NCBI RefSeq assembly: GCF_017833255.1
Contig: NZ_JAFIBU010000001.1
Span: 2,759,001 to 2,823,000, forward strand
DNA from: Paenibacillus sp. PvR098
Lineage (GTDB): Bacteria > Bacillota > Bacilli > Paenibacillales > NBRC-103111
DNA length: 64,000 nt
Reading direction: 5' to 3'
The notes beneath the pieces were generated by a model that did no database searches, was not told where the DNA came from, and saw only the letters and a program-made list of their open reading frames with translations. Positions 54,471 to 63,931 of the stretch are shown here, in pieces (position 1 is the first letter of the stretch; every line of letters starts with the position of its first letter). A program made the translations under genes and the position numbers.

Positions 54471-56975
54471 ATGATGGAACAATCGCAAATTCAAAGCATG
54501 TTAGATATAAATCAACAACAGCTGATCCATGCTCTGATTAATGAATTGCCTGATCTAGTTACCATTAAAAATGGTGAAGGACGATGGCTACACACCAATC
54601 CGTTCACACTTCGCCTCTTTCAAATAGAACATATTCCATACCAAGGAATGACGAATACTGAATTAGCATCTTACTCCCCATTGATTAGTATATCTCTTAC
54701 AGCATTCGAAGATTCGGATAAAAAAACATGGGAAACCGGAACGGTCTTCCGACATGAGCATGAAATTCTTCAACCTGATGGAACTCCAAAGGTGTTTGAT
54801 ATCATCAAGGTTCCTCTTTCTTTTCCTAATGGGGAACGTAAAGGACTTATTGTGATAGGACGAGATATAACAGATCTTAAAAATGCTAAAAAACGTATAC
54901 AGCATTTGGCTTATCATGATGACCTTACAGGGCTGCCAAACCGTCGGCATCTCTATGAAGTTTTGACCACCGAGCTTTTAAATTCTAGCCCGATTGCCAT
55001 CTTCTTCATTGATTTGGATCGCTTTAAGATCATCAATGACTCCTTAGGACATTTAGTTGGCGATCATTTATTACAAAAAGTTTCAGAACGGTTAGTGAAA
55101 TGTAGTCAAAAAGGAACGGTGTTTCGACATTCTGGAGATGAATTTGTCTTACTTCTACCAGACAGTAACCGGGAGGAATGCCGGGAACTAGCTCAAAATA
55201 TCAATTTTCAGTTAAGTAAACCGTTTTATATAGACAACCATGAAATCTATATTTCAACCAGCGTTGGAATTTGTTTATCTAATGATGTGGATCCCCAAAC
55301 CTCTGCCCAAGAATTAATTAAATTTGCGGATCTTGCCTTATACCAAGCAAAGCAAGAAGGAAAAAATACCTATACCATTTATTCGGAGAACATCCATTCT
55401 AGGACTTATTCACAATTAGTGATGGAGACAGATTTACATAGAGCGCTGGAACGGAATGAGTTGATTATTCATTATCAACCCCAAATCGACTTGGAATCAG
55501 GTAAATTATGCGGTATGGAGGCACTCATCCGCTGGAATCACCCTCTTCTAGGGTTCATTTCCCCTTCTGAATTTATCCCTTTAGCGGAGGAAACAGGTCT
55601 TATTATTCCAATAGGCAAATGGGTGCTTCAAACGGCTTGCAAACAAAATAAAGAGCTGCAAGAACAGGGGCACCCTCCGTTAGTTGTTTCTGTGAATCTT
55701 TCCGCTCGTCAGTTTTATCAACTCGATTTAGTGGACATGGTGAGTAAAGTATTGAAGGAGACCCATCTGGAACCAAAATATTTGGAGTTAGAAATCACGG
55801 AAAGTATGACCATGGATGAAGCTAGATCGATTAAAATACTAACTCATTTGAAAAATTTAGGCGTTAAAATTAGCATCGATGACTTTGGAACCGGATATAG
55901 CTCCCTCACTTATCTTAAGAAATTCCCTATCGATAAGCTGAAGATTGATCAATCCTTCGTCCGAGATTGTTTGAAAGAACCAAGCGATGCCACAATCGTT
56001 CAAACGATCATTGCGATGGCCAAAAATTTGAACCTCCGTGTCATTGCAGAAGGCGTTGAAACCAAGGAACAACTGCTTTTTCTTCAACAACATCTATGTC
56101 ATGAAGCACAGGGCTATTTTATCAGCCAGCCTGTCTGCTTAGAGGAATTAGAGAAAAAATTCGCGCAACTCGAAATCTTAATGGAACAATACGGAACCCC
56201 ACAAGCCTTGAATAAACAACGCTGGATGGAAGAGGCTGTAAGGCTGGCTAGGCAGGATCTTCAGGATACATTACGTTTGCAACAAGGGATGACATATAAA
56301 TTTAAGAAACAAGACGGTAAATTTATTCATACGATTGGCGATGGGGCATTACTCTATCGCATTGGACTGTCTCCCGAGGAATTGATGGGAAAAGATTTAT
56401 TTGAACTTTTACCCCCCGAAAAAGCGGAAAATAAATTGGAGTTTTATAATAAAGCATGGGCAGGTGAAACCTTAAGTTATGAAGGAGAGCGAAATGGAGT
56501 ATTTTACTTAGCAGCTTTATCTCCTATTATACGTGGAGGGCGTGTCATTGAGGTTGTCGCATCCTGTGTTGATATTACGGAACGAAAACAAATAGAGGAG
56601 GAGCTTAAAAAAAGCGAAGAAAGGTATCGTCATTTAGTCGAGATCGCCCCCGATGCTATAGTTGTCCATAATAATGGAGAAATACTCTATGTTAATCAAG
56701 CTGCAGTTAAACTTCTCCGAGGAAGCCGTGCAAAAGATATTTTAGGTAAATCCGTCTATGATTTTATTCAACCCAATGGGTATGATATTACTAGAAAGAG
56801 AATAAAGCTGGTTCAAGAAGAAAGGCAAGATATTGATCCTTTTGAAAAAACCATCATAGGTTTAGATGGTCAATTTATTGTAGTTGAAATTAGCGGAACG
56901 CATGTGCATTATAATGGTTCGGCAGCCACGCAAATTATTATGAGGGACATTACAAAACGTACCCATCTGGAATAA
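54471..56975 (+). CDS. PAS-GGDEF-EAL-PAS-PAS cyclic di-GMP protein
   Basis: A 834-residue cytoplasmic protein with an unusual order: PAS (about 20-140), GGDEF (about 145-305), EAL (about 315-560), then two C-terminal PAS domains (about 600-700 and 710-830). The cyclase motif reads HSGDEF, with Ser for the first Gly, so synthase activity may be weak. The EAL part looks intact (GMEALIRWNHP, then LEITESMTMDEA, DDFGTGYSSL and AEGVET). GGGG nine bases ahead sets ATG 54471. The paralogous remnant at 6.4-6.9 kb shows a second copy once existed. Confidence 0.9.
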   Translation: MMEQSQIQSMLDINQQQLIHALINELPDLVTIKNGEGRWLHTNPFTLRLFQIEHIPYQGMTNTELASYSPLISISLTAFEDSDKKTWETGTVFRHEHEILQPDGTPKVFDIIKVPLSFPNGERKGLIVIGRDITDLKNAKKRIQHLAYHDDLTGLPNRRHLYEVLTTELLNSSPIAIFFIDLDRFKIINDSLGHLVGDHLLQKVSERLVKCSQKGTVFRHSGDEFVLLLPDSNREECRELAQNINFQLSKPFYIDNHEIYISTSVGICLSNDVDPQTSAQELIKFADLALYQAKQEGKNTYTIYSENIHSRTYSQLVMETDLHRALERNELIIHYQPQIDLESGKLCGMEALIRWNHPLLGFISPSEFIPLAEETGLIIPIGKWVLQTACKQNKELQEQGHPPLVVSVNLSARQFYQLDLVDMVSKVLKETHLEPKYLELEITESMTMDEARSIKILTHLKNLGVKISIDDFGTGYSSLTYLKKFPIDKLKIDQSFVRDCLKEPSDATIVQTIIAMAKNLNLRVIAEGVETKEQLLFLQQHLCHEAQGYFISQPVCLEELEKKFAQLEILMEQYGTPQALNKQRWMEEAVRLARQDLQDTLRLQQGMTYKFKKQDGKFIHTIGDGALLYRIGLSPEELMGKDLFELLPPEKAENKLEFYNKAWAGETLSYEGERNGVFYLAALSPIIRGGRVIEVVASCVDITERKQIEEELKKSEERYRHLVEIAPDAIVVHNNGEILYVNQAAVKLLRGSRAKDILGKSVYDFIQPNGYDITRKRIKLVQEERQDIDPFEKTIIGLDGQFIVVEISGTHVHYNGSAATQIIMRDITKRTHLE

Positions 56976-57008
56976 GATTTGTAGAAAACGAATGTTGAAC
57001 GAACGAAT

Positions 57009-57033
57009 AGGAGCTGCATCTAAGGCAGCTCCT
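57009..57033. terminator. Hairpin between convergent genes
   Basis: AGGAGCTGC pairs with GCAGCTCCT around seven bases. No strong T-run; terminator role inferred from position. Confidence 0.55.
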
Positions 57034-57049
57034 GCGCTATCGTTTTCCG

Positions 57050-57634
57050 TTAGCGGATAACCCCTTCATACCCCCCTTTAAGATTTTCCACAATCACTCT
57101 TACGGTGATTCCCGTTACGACGTAATACACAGCTGAGTAAATATATTTCCACTTATAATAAACAACAAGCATGATCGCTTGGCAAAAAGGTTCCCCGATA
57201 AAAGCATAGACTACGCTCAAGCAAACTAAACCAAGGCAATATGATTTCCACGTCTTACAATATTGATATAACAACATATAGGCAACAGGAATCATCGACA
57301 AATCAAAAGCAAATGCCTCAGGCACCAGAGGTACGATTTGAATGGGGTAATCCCAAAAGTTTAAATTATAACCGATCAAGTCTAAAACTTTAGTTGCCAT
57401 CGCTACGAGCAAACCAACCACCACAATTTCAAGCATTCTTTTTTTATCTGCGACCTTGAACCAAATGAGCCAGGGAACAATGAGAAAAGCCAAGAGCAGC
57501 CACCATTGCGGGCTTAAAAAACCGTATGTAATGAACCTTTCCATATTCGTTTGAACTAAAGCAGTGATTAATTCACTTGCTCTCTCCATATTCTCGTCCA
57601 AATTATGTGCCACCTTTGCAAAGCAATTACTCAT
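57050..57634 (-). CDS. CBO0543-family membrane protein
   Basis: A 194-residue protein with five or six membrane spans and the features of the CBO0543 family of spore-forming Firmicutes: ERFITYGFLSPQWWLLLAF, then LIGYNLNFWDYPIQIVPLVP and FAFDLSMIPVAYML, with WKSY. Function unknown. Only a weak ribosome binding site precedes the ATG at 57634, so the start may lie further in (ATG of MERASEL). Single gene. Confidence 0.85.
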   Translation of the reverse strand: MSNCFAKVAHNLDENMERASELITALVQTNMERFITYGFLSPQWWLLLAFLIVPWLIWFKVADKKRMLEIVVVGLLVAMATKVLDLIGYNLNFWDYPIQIVPLVPEAFAFDLSMIPVAYMLLYQYCKTWKSYCLGLVCLSVVYAFIGEPFCQAIMLVVYYKWKYIYSAVYYVVTGITVRVIVENLKGGYEGVIR

Positions 57635-57724
57635 AGCATGTACACCACTGGAAATAATATGTATTAATTAACGATGCTTTATCACTGATAAGTTCTTATG
57701 TATAACTACTCAACACCTCAAAAC

Positions 57725-58112
57725 CTACTTCGTCATTCGTAACCTAACTAGGCTGCAAGCTGGCGTTGGTACTCTGATCATAACCGGCGTCAGCTTTCTT
57801 AATTTTCTTTGCGGTCGGTTATTGTTATAAAATTGCCTCGGCGGGACATGCTGATTCGGGCGCAACCTTTGGCAGCATGTATCCGAATCCATTTTCCCGA
57901 CACGGTCCCTGTCATGAACCCCCAAATGTTCTGTGATTCTACGGTATGGCCATCCCTCCTCCACATGCAGACGGACTGCCTCTCTCTTCAATTCTTGCGT
58001 GTACGATTTGTATTTCTGACCTTTAATTGCCACAAAAATGCACCCCCAAGAAATTCATCGGCTAAACCCAGGGGTTTTTTCCAATGTCTATTCTAAGGGG
58101 TGCACTTCAGAC
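57725..58112 (-). mobile_element. Remnant of an IS3-family insertion sequence
   Basis: The complement carries the start of an IS3-type OrfA: MAIKGQKYKSYTQELKREAV and RRITEHLGVHDRDRVGK, a helix-turn-helix. It then slips frame (WIRIHAAKGCARISMSRRG continues in another phase) and ends early. A TGAAGTGCACCCCTTAGA-like sequence at about 58093-58110 looks like the left terminal repeat. OrfB (the DDE transposase) is absent, so the element is dead. Confidence 0.75.
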
Positions 58113-58143
58113 TAAGCTTATTGCTTTTTATTAATCCATTTAT

Positions 58144-58500
58144 TTATCTGTATAACACTTTATCTATATTATATTTTGCCTTCAATTCATTAATGATATA
58201 GGTCTCGTATATTTCTCTATCAACGGGGTCCTCAACCATACAAACATCAATTTTACTTACTTCGTTTCTATTGTTTTTGATCGGGGAGACGGTATCCTCG
58301 AAATGTTTTTTTATTCTTGGTCTTAGCTTCCTCGCTTTGCCTACAAGCAGTAGTTCATCATTGTCGTTGAAAAACATAAAAATACCACCCTTATCTCTAG
58401 GAATCAGGTGAAAATCTGTAAACCCGTAAATATTACTTAGCTCGGGAGCAATCTGTTTGGTAATGGTGACATCCGGTGTTGGAATGGTTATGTTTATCAG
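58144..58500 (-). CDS. GIY-YIG nuclease-like protein with non-ATG start
   Basis: The frame is open from a CTG at 58498-58500, nine bases behind GGAAG, to the stop at 58144 (118 residues). The first ATG (58377) would begin inside the domain. The core shows a GIY-YIG-like pattern: GGIFMFFNDNDELLLVGKAR, then LRPRIKKHF and the Glu in REIYETYIINELKAKYN. Members include homing endonucleases and small stand-alone nucleases of unknown role. An ATC or ATA start nearby is also possible. It follows an IS remnant. Confidence 0.65.
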   Translation of the reverse strand: MINITIPTPDVTITKQIAPELSNIYGFTDFHLIPRDKGGIFMFFNDNDELLLVGKARKLRPRIKKHFEDTVSPIKNNRNEVSKIDVCMVEDPVDREIYETYIINELKAKYNIDKVLYR

Positions 58501-58904
58501 GATCGTTCACTTCCTTTTTTCATTTAGACCTAAATACTATCACAAATCTCAATGTAATGCTAAGGCTACAGTATGATTGCGCTTATAGATCCCCCTCTTC
58601 TTATGGAGCAATATTCCAAGGATCTCTGATGCTGCTCCTATAGTGAAGACAACGTTAATGCCTTATGATATGCCAATTTAATTAGAAAAATCAACCTGGT
58701 TTCTAGATAAAATCAAAGTCCCGATGAGTTTAAATTTCACCGGGACTGACTAAGCGGTTCTCGACCTTTTTTTACTGGTTCCATATTCATGTGATAAAAG
58801 CGAAAAAAAGAAAGTGTGAACCACCAAGTACTTCCATGAAAAGAAAGTTGGAGACCGAATCTAAGGAAAGTTCCGTTTATCAGATTCCTTACACGTTGCC
58901 ATCG
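58501..58904. other. Intergenic stretch with one hairpin
   Basis: AGTCCCG (58717-58723) pairs with CGGGACT (58741-58747); on the complement TTTGATTTTATC follows, so it may be the old terminator of the queC remnant's transcript. The 60-codon frame at 58737-58919 is out of phase with queC and shows no family. Confidence 0.45.
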
Positions 58905-59104
58905 ACTTAACGAGAACATGATGCTTGATGTTTTGCTCTTTTGGCTATTGTCCGGCGCATTTCAGCTCAAGGCTTTGACGCTGTCCGCAATTCAACATTC
59001 CGGCCTGCAGCCTGCACCTCTGCGAATCATTCCATCGCCCAGATTGGACAGGTTGTGCTGTCTTGTCCGCCGCTGAAGACGACGATTGAATAAGTACCTA
59101 CCAC
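58905..59104 (-). pseudogene. queC: queC remnant (7-cyano-7-deazaguanine synthase)
   Basis: Behind a strong GAGGGAGG, GTG 59104 opens a frame with the PP-loop motif IVVFSGGQDSTTCPIWAME, then a TGA. After FAEVQAA the frame slips, and the next piece reads NCGQRQSLELKCAGQ, a stop, then PKEQNIKHHVL. These follow the order of the QueC N-terminus. The zinc-binding C-terminal two thirds are missing. QueC makes preQ0 for queuosine; this copy is dead. Confidence 0.85.
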
Positions 59105-59468
59105 AATCCTCCCTCTATGGAGAAAGAAACACTTTTCTCTTGAATGCTCCCTTAATCAAAGGATTTTAACGAATGGGACAACAAACTTTATGGATTAATG
59201 TTGAATAAGAAGAAATTATTGGGACGATTAAATGCAAAATCACACTCTTGCCCAGCCACCCTTCTTCAAAAAGTGGTTATACAGGAAAAGTTGAACCTAT
59301 GGATCTCCACACTTCTCATGGAGGTCAACCCTCCCATGTCTCACAGAGTCTACGCTCCCACATTCCTTCATTCAACCTGTCCATGAGGTGGAGGTCAGAT
59401 ATGCTGCCCTTTAGCGAAACGCCCCCGATCCGGCCAGTGAGATCCGGACGCAAAAAAGGCGAACAATA
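59105..59468. other. Intergenic stretch upstream of the queC remnant
   Basis: About 360 bases. The leader directly before queC does not show an obvious preQ1 riboswitch. No gene recognised. Confidence 0.4.
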
Positions 59469-59500
59469 GCAAAAAGCCCCTGTAGATACAGGAACTTTTA
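59469..59500 (-). terminator. Terminator behind the P-type ATPase remnant
   Basis: TTCCTGTA..TACAGGGGCTTTTTGC on the complement, a short hairpin with T-run. Confidence 0.65.
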
Positions 59501-59529
59501 TTGCATATGTTAATCGCTCTTACAGCCAC

Positions 59530-59757
59530 TTATTCATTCTTGATTCGTAACAACCTTAAGCCATTTACTGTCACGATCAGCGTTGCTCTTATATCGGCCG
59601 TTGTCCTGTTGTCACCGGTGAGCATGACGGTTTTCCGGATACCTAACGCATGGAGTTTTTGGATCACGTCCCAGCTGCTTTCGCGATCTTCATTCGCAAC
59701 GGCAATTAAAGCAAGGGCTTTGTTTTCCGTTCCAAGAACCATCCCTAATGCTTCTAT
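59530..59757 (-). pseudogene. Remnant of a heavy-metal P-type ATPase (CadA/ZntA type)
   Basis: The complement frame reads [20 protein letters not shown], then [18 protein letters not shown] followed by TGDNRTTA, the hinge motif of P-type ATPases. It jumps straight to [17 protein letters not shown], which is the last membrane helix. The 150 or so residues between (including GDGxNDxP) are deleted, and everything before the hinge is missing. It starts exactly where selO ends. Confidence 0.85.
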
Positions 59758-59758
59758 A

Positions 59759-61234
59759 TCATGTACCGCAAAAGGTTCGGTAAGGACGGTTTGATGGCCC
59801 AGGCAGTGTGCAATAATCAGCCTGTTCGGAGGTGTGCGCATAGGGGCTCGAAAGAACATCAAGAAGCCGCTCCATCACGCTGTAGTCTCCTTGTTTCACC
59901 GCGGCTTCTAGTGCCTCTTCTACCCGGTGGTTGCGAGGGATTAGCGCGGGATTGCTGCTGCGCATCAACTTATGCGAGGAGGCTTTTGTTTCCTGCTGCC
60001 TGCCTAGTCTCGCCTGCCACAGCTCATGCCACTGAGCAAATTCTGGGGTTCCAAACAGGACCGTATCCTCCGGCTTATCAAAAGTTAATGCACGGAAGGT
60101 ATTGGTATAGTCCGCACGATACTTCTGCATCATACTGAGAAGGCCTTCAATAAGGGATTCATCCTGTAGCTCTTCGGTAAATATTCCCAGTTTTGCCCTC
60201 ATTCCCGCGAGCCAATTACGATGATACAACTCGGTAAAATCTGAAATCGCATCCTCAGCCAGTTTGACAGACTGCGCCTCGTTGACATGCAGCAGCGGCA
60301 ATAGAGTTTCAGCAAATCTCGCGAGATTCCACGCGGCAATATACGGCTGATTGCCATAGGCATAGCGGCCATGATGGTCAATGGAGCTGAATACGGTTTC
60401 TGGGTCATAAGCATCCATGAAGGCACAAGGTCCATAATCAATGGTTTCTCCGCTAAGGGCCATGTTGTCGGTGTTCATCACCCCGTGAATAAAACCAACG
60501 AGCTGCCATTTGGCAATCAGCACGGCTTGACGCTTGATCACTTCCTGAAGTAGGAAAAGATAGCGGTTCTCACCAGCGTCAACTTCTGGAAAGTGTCTTT
60601 GCAATGTGTAATCAGCCAGGGCCCGGAGATCCTGGACAGTGCCCCATTTTGAAACGTATTGAAAGGTGCCGACGCGAAGATGACTGGCAGCCACGCGGGT
60701 CAGAATTGCACCAGGTTGATCGGTTTCGCGGATGATTGACTCGCCGGTTGTCACCACCGCTAGGCTGCGGGTGGTAGCAATACCAAGCGCATGCATTGCT
60801 TCGCTGATGATGTATTCGCGCAGCATCGGCCCAAGCGCCGCTCGACCATCGCCCCGGCGGGAGTATGGCGTTTTACCTGAACCCTTAAGCTGAATATCAA
60901 CCCGCTCACCTAGGGGAGTGATCTGCTCACCAAGCAGCAGAGCACGGCCGTCCCCTAACATGGTAAAATGCCCGAATTGATGCCCTGCGTAAGCTTGAGC
61001 GAGAGGCAAAGCGCCTTCGGGAACCCGGTTGCCAGCCAGCACCGCTACGCCATCTTTGCTTTGCAGCGCCTGGACGTTCAACCCCAGGGAGGTTGCCAGC
61101 GGATCATTTAAAATGACCAACTCCGGTGAGCGTACGGAGGTTGGGTTGTGGCTGGTAAAAAATGATTTCGGAAGACGTGCATAACTGTTGTCGAAATTCC
61201 ATCCTGTTTCTATTATTGCTTTTTCCTCTGTCAT
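59759..61234 (-). CDS. selO: SelO/YdiU protein adenylyltransferase
   Basis: A 491-residue pseudokinase-fold enzyme, normal length, ending with the typical [19 protein letters not shown]-terminal [16 protein letters not shown] and [20 protein letters not shown] are family hallmarks; the flipped-ATP site shows [16 protein letters not shown] and [10 protein letters not shown] (catalytic Asp region). SelO transfers AMP to proteins in redox control; bacterial forms often lack selenocysteine, as here where Cys stands in FCGT. AGGTG precedes the ATG. A metal-ATPase remnant follows directly. Confidence 0.92.
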   Translation of the reverse strand: MTEEKAIIETGWNFDNSYARLPKSFFTSHNPTSVRSPELVILNDPLATSLGLNVQALQSKDGVAVLAGNRVPEGALPLAQAYAGHQFGHFTMLGDGRALLLGEQITPLGERVDIQLKGSGKTPYSRRGDGRAALGPMLREYIISEAMHALGIATTRSLAVVTTGESIIRETDQPGAILTRVAASHLRVGTFQYVSKWGTVQDLRALADYTLQRHFPEVDAGENRYLFLLQEVIKRQAVLIAKWQLVGFIHGVMNTDNMALSGETIDYGPCAFMDAYDPETVFSSIDHHGRYAYGNQPYIAAWNLARFAETLLPLLHVNEAQSVKLAEDAISDFTELYHRNWLAGMRAKLGIFTEELQDESLIEGLLSMMQKYRADYTNTFRALTFDKPEDTVLFGTPEFAQWHELWQARLGRQQETKASSHKLMRSSNPALIPRNHRVEEALEAAVKQGDYSVMERLLDVLSSPYAHTSEQADYCTLPGPSNRPYRTFCGT

Positions 61235-61521
61235 CGTATCACCTATTTCTTTTGTCTTTTTGTATCTTAGTTTTTCTATTACCCTTCCATTGTGTTATCC
61301 TACCAGTTAGCTTAATATCTGGCCATCAGCCTAAAACATTATTTACCTAGTCTTTCTTTATTTCATCCAACATCATTCTGTTTAAAAGGGTTACGTCTCA
61401 ATACAAACTTTAACTGTTGTACCGACCTATTTTCAACTCCATAATCTCCAAAATCTCTTCTTTATCATAATTTGTAAGTTGCTCTTAGTGATGAATGGAA
61501 CAAATCTTCTTTTTTTATTAT
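61235..61521. other. Intergenic stretch
   Basis: AT-rich, about 290 bases, upstream of selO. I see no defined promoter or gene. Confidence 0.4.
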
Positions 61522-61707
61522 CTATTTCTTGACTAGACTTCCAAGAAGCAACCCATTTAAATTCGTCTGAAATACCCAATCTATGGATATAATTGCTTCT
61601 ATTGATGAATTGCATCTATCCTGTTCAAGTTCACTTAGTGTTCCTTGTGAGAAGCCAATTATTCCGGAAAACTCAACTTGATTCAAACAATTAATTCTTC
61701 GGATCAA
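61522..61707 (-). pseudogene. Fragment of an XRE-family regulator
   Basis: A 61-residue frame with the Cro/CI-type helix-turn-helix: LNQVEFSGIIGFSQGTLSEL, then the NSSIEAIISI region. No ribosome binding site; a stop lies just before NRISLIRRIN, where the normal protein would continue N-terminally, and the C-terminal part is lost. Probably a remnant. Confidence 0.65.
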
Positions 61708-61814
61708 ACTAATTCGATTGCTTCATGAAGAGGACATTTTCAGGGTATAGTTAACTACTCTCCGAATTTTTTTTACAGTTTCCCACCACTCTTTACTGTT
61801 GGCGCGGTATCACC

Positions 61815-62777
61815 AAAAACTATGAATACCAAGATGGCAACTCTAAGTGATACTTACAGATATATGGTCGTCGGAGTTTTATTATTTCTTGATTGGTTAT
61901 TTGTATTTTGGATGAACGGGACAGAAGCTCCATAACGCTCACCCTTTCTATTCGGGGTTTGCATTTGCATATATAAGCAGTACCGGCTGGGGCATTATCT
62001 CACAAACTCCTACTTCAATAATCAACGAACCTTTAACAAATTTATTGCATCAAATGATTTTATTGTCTTTGCCATTTTTGCTACTGATTCTGCTCATCGG
62101 TTGGTTCATTGCAGTTCGTATATCCAGACCTTTGAAACAACTATCTAAGCTGAAGAAGCTTTTATAAAAAACGGTTTGTACAACAAGCTTCCTGAAATAA
62201 AATCAACAACATATGAAATGAGGCAGCTTTATGACAGTGCAAAGATTGCGTTGGGGTATATTAATAAAAACTTAAACGACTTAATGATAGAAACTGAAAC
62301 AGATGGATTGACCGGAGTTCCAAACCGGAGATCTTTTGACTTAACGTTGGAAAAATTGGTCAGCAGTCAAACACCATTCTCCCTGATTCTTTTGGATATT
62401 GATCATTTCAAAAGCATTAATGATACGTATGGGCATCTAATAGGTGATGAAGTGCTGCAACTTTTAGCAAAAACTTTGCTGGACCTCTCTCGAGAAGCTG
62501 ACCTGTGCTTTAGGTATGGCGGTGAAGAGTTCGCCCTTATCGTGAAGAGCAAAGATATGGAGATAGCTAAACATGTAGCTGAACGTGTAAGAACGACGGT
62601 GGAAAAAACAAATAACCCAACCGAAAAAATCATAACAATTTCTTTGGGGGTATCTATTTACCTCAACATGGGAAACACATAAAAGACATAATATCAAGAG
62701 CAGACAAGGCTTTATACCAATCTAAAATAAATGGAAGAAATCGAACAACTATCTTTGAGCCTTTAAGCGACGACTAG
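61815..62777 (+). pseudogene. Frameshifted membrane GGDEF gene
   Basis: A chain of frames on the plus strand spells one diguanylate cyclase. First comes an extracytoplasmic end (SGWGIISQTPTS) and a membrane span with HAMP start (LPFLLLILLIGWFIAVRISR, then PLKQLS). After a stop, the frame at 62176-62682 gives the GGDEF domain with LILLDIDHFKSINDTYGH and FRYGGEEFALIV. A last slip leads to ISRADKALYQSKINGRNRTT and the true stop at 62777. At least three frame changes make it a pseudogene; the GGDEF frame alone could in principle still be expressed. Confidence 0.85.
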
Positions 62778-63150
62778 ATTAATGTAAGTTATTTTTATAC
62801 TCTAATAACCCAATTTTTATATTATAAAATACGGATCATTCCCTACCCTCTCCCCTCCCTTTCCCTTATTTTCTCATCATCTTTAAGCAAAATTAAGCAA
62901 CCTGAGCCGGTAAAAATGCCTGTCTCAGGTTGCTTCTAAATGATTCTGGTGTATTACCCAAAATGTAACTGACGTAGGAAAAGAGCGCGGTGCGTGTTAA
63001 GAAAAAATAGAAAAGATAATGTTCCATAACATTTTGGAGTTACAATAATTTCATTTCGGATTACATAACTCATAAACTCAACATCATCCAATTCTTCTTC
63101 CGTGACTTATTTTTTTGCTTGCGGGTCAACACTTTCAAACTTGGAAGAAA
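62778..63150. other. Intergenic stretch with a terminator
   Basis: AAGCAACCTGAG (62895-62906) pairs with CTCAGGTTGCTT (62924-62935), a strong hairpin between converging units. The rest is AT-rich with no gene seen. Confidence 0.7.
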
Positions 63151-63570
63151 TCAAACATATTCATACGATACTAATTGGTTGGCAAGTTGTATCCCCATAT
63201 CGCGTTCCGGATAAATGACACGATCCGCCCCTACCTTCTCAAGAACTCTTCCGTGCAGTTCATCCAATGCTTTAGCTATAACCTGCTTGACTCCAAGGTC
63301 TTTCAATAATATTGTCGCCAGAATGCTGGCCTGTATATTGACACCAATAGCAACAATAGCACAATCAAAGTCTCCAATGCCTAGGGAACGCAGCGCATCT
63401 TCATCCGTACAATCCGCTATGGCCGAATAGGTTAGAACACCGCTCATTTCGTCAACTAATTCTTCGTCTATATCAATACCAATTACTTCGTGGCCATGCT
63501 CTATCAATTGTTTGCCCACGCTGAAACCAAAACGGCCTAAGCCAACTATAACGTACTGTTTATTGATCAT
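63151..63570 (-). CDS. ktrA: KtrA-like potassium channel regulator lacking its C-terminal domain
   Basis: A 139-residue RCK_N (TrkA-N) domain: the NAD/ATP-binding motif YVIVGLGRFGFSVGKQL, the acidic VIGIDIDEELVDE and the DCTDEDALRSLGI block are intact. The family length is about 220; the RCK_C domain, where cyclic di-AMP binds, is absent: the frame stops at SYEYV and later sequence in any phase does not resemble it. The KtrB pore gene is not adjacent. GGAGA lies far (about 14 bases) from ATG 63570. It may be a functional short form or a truncated gene. Confidence 0.8.
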   Translation of the reverse strand: MINKQYVIVGLGRFGFSVGKQLIEHGHEVIGIDIDEELVDEMSGVLTYSAIADCTDEDALRSLGIGDFDCAIVAIGVNIQASILATILLKDLGVKQVIAKALDELHGRVLEKVGADRVIYPERDMGIQLANQLVSYEYV

Positions 63571-63627
63571 AGAATTCTTATTATCTCCTTGAAAAAAAAT
63601 AGTAATAGGTAGTATACAAAATTTCAA

Positions 63628-63931
63628 GATGTATGAGTTCTGTAGACAAGTTCTTGTGAACTCTTATATGCTTAGTATATAACCACTTCGAATTTTATAC
63701 AAACCCCTATATTTTCGAAATTCGGTTAAATATCATTGTTTTCAGTTTTTATCTGGAGCCCAGATTATATTCTCAGGGCTTAACGTTTATTTGCGCTTGC
63801 CCCGAATGCCCACCTGTTTACGTGTCACAGTAACATCGTATCATAAAAGGAAATATTTATAGTCACTCCGTAGTACAAAAAAAGAAGCCTACGACTGTCC
63901 GGCCGTGGGCTTCTTTTTGCTTACTATAACG
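63628..63931. other. Upstream region of the KtrA-like gene, with a terminator
   Basis: AAAAAGAAGCC.ACG (63879-63893) pairs with CGT.GGCTTCTTTTT (63905-63918), a strong hairpin ending the gene that enters from the right. No c-di-AMP riboswitch blocks are visible before the KtrA-like gene, unlike the usual arrangement. Confidence 0.7.

Noticed and set aside
58737-58919. 60-codon complement frame after the queC remnant
   Set aside because: It is out of phase with the queC pieces it overlaps, lacks a ribosome binding site and shows no family resemblance.
59105-59330. preQ1 riboswitch before the queC remnant
   Set aside because: The expected short pseudoknot sequence was not found; the leader shows only a good ribosome binding site.
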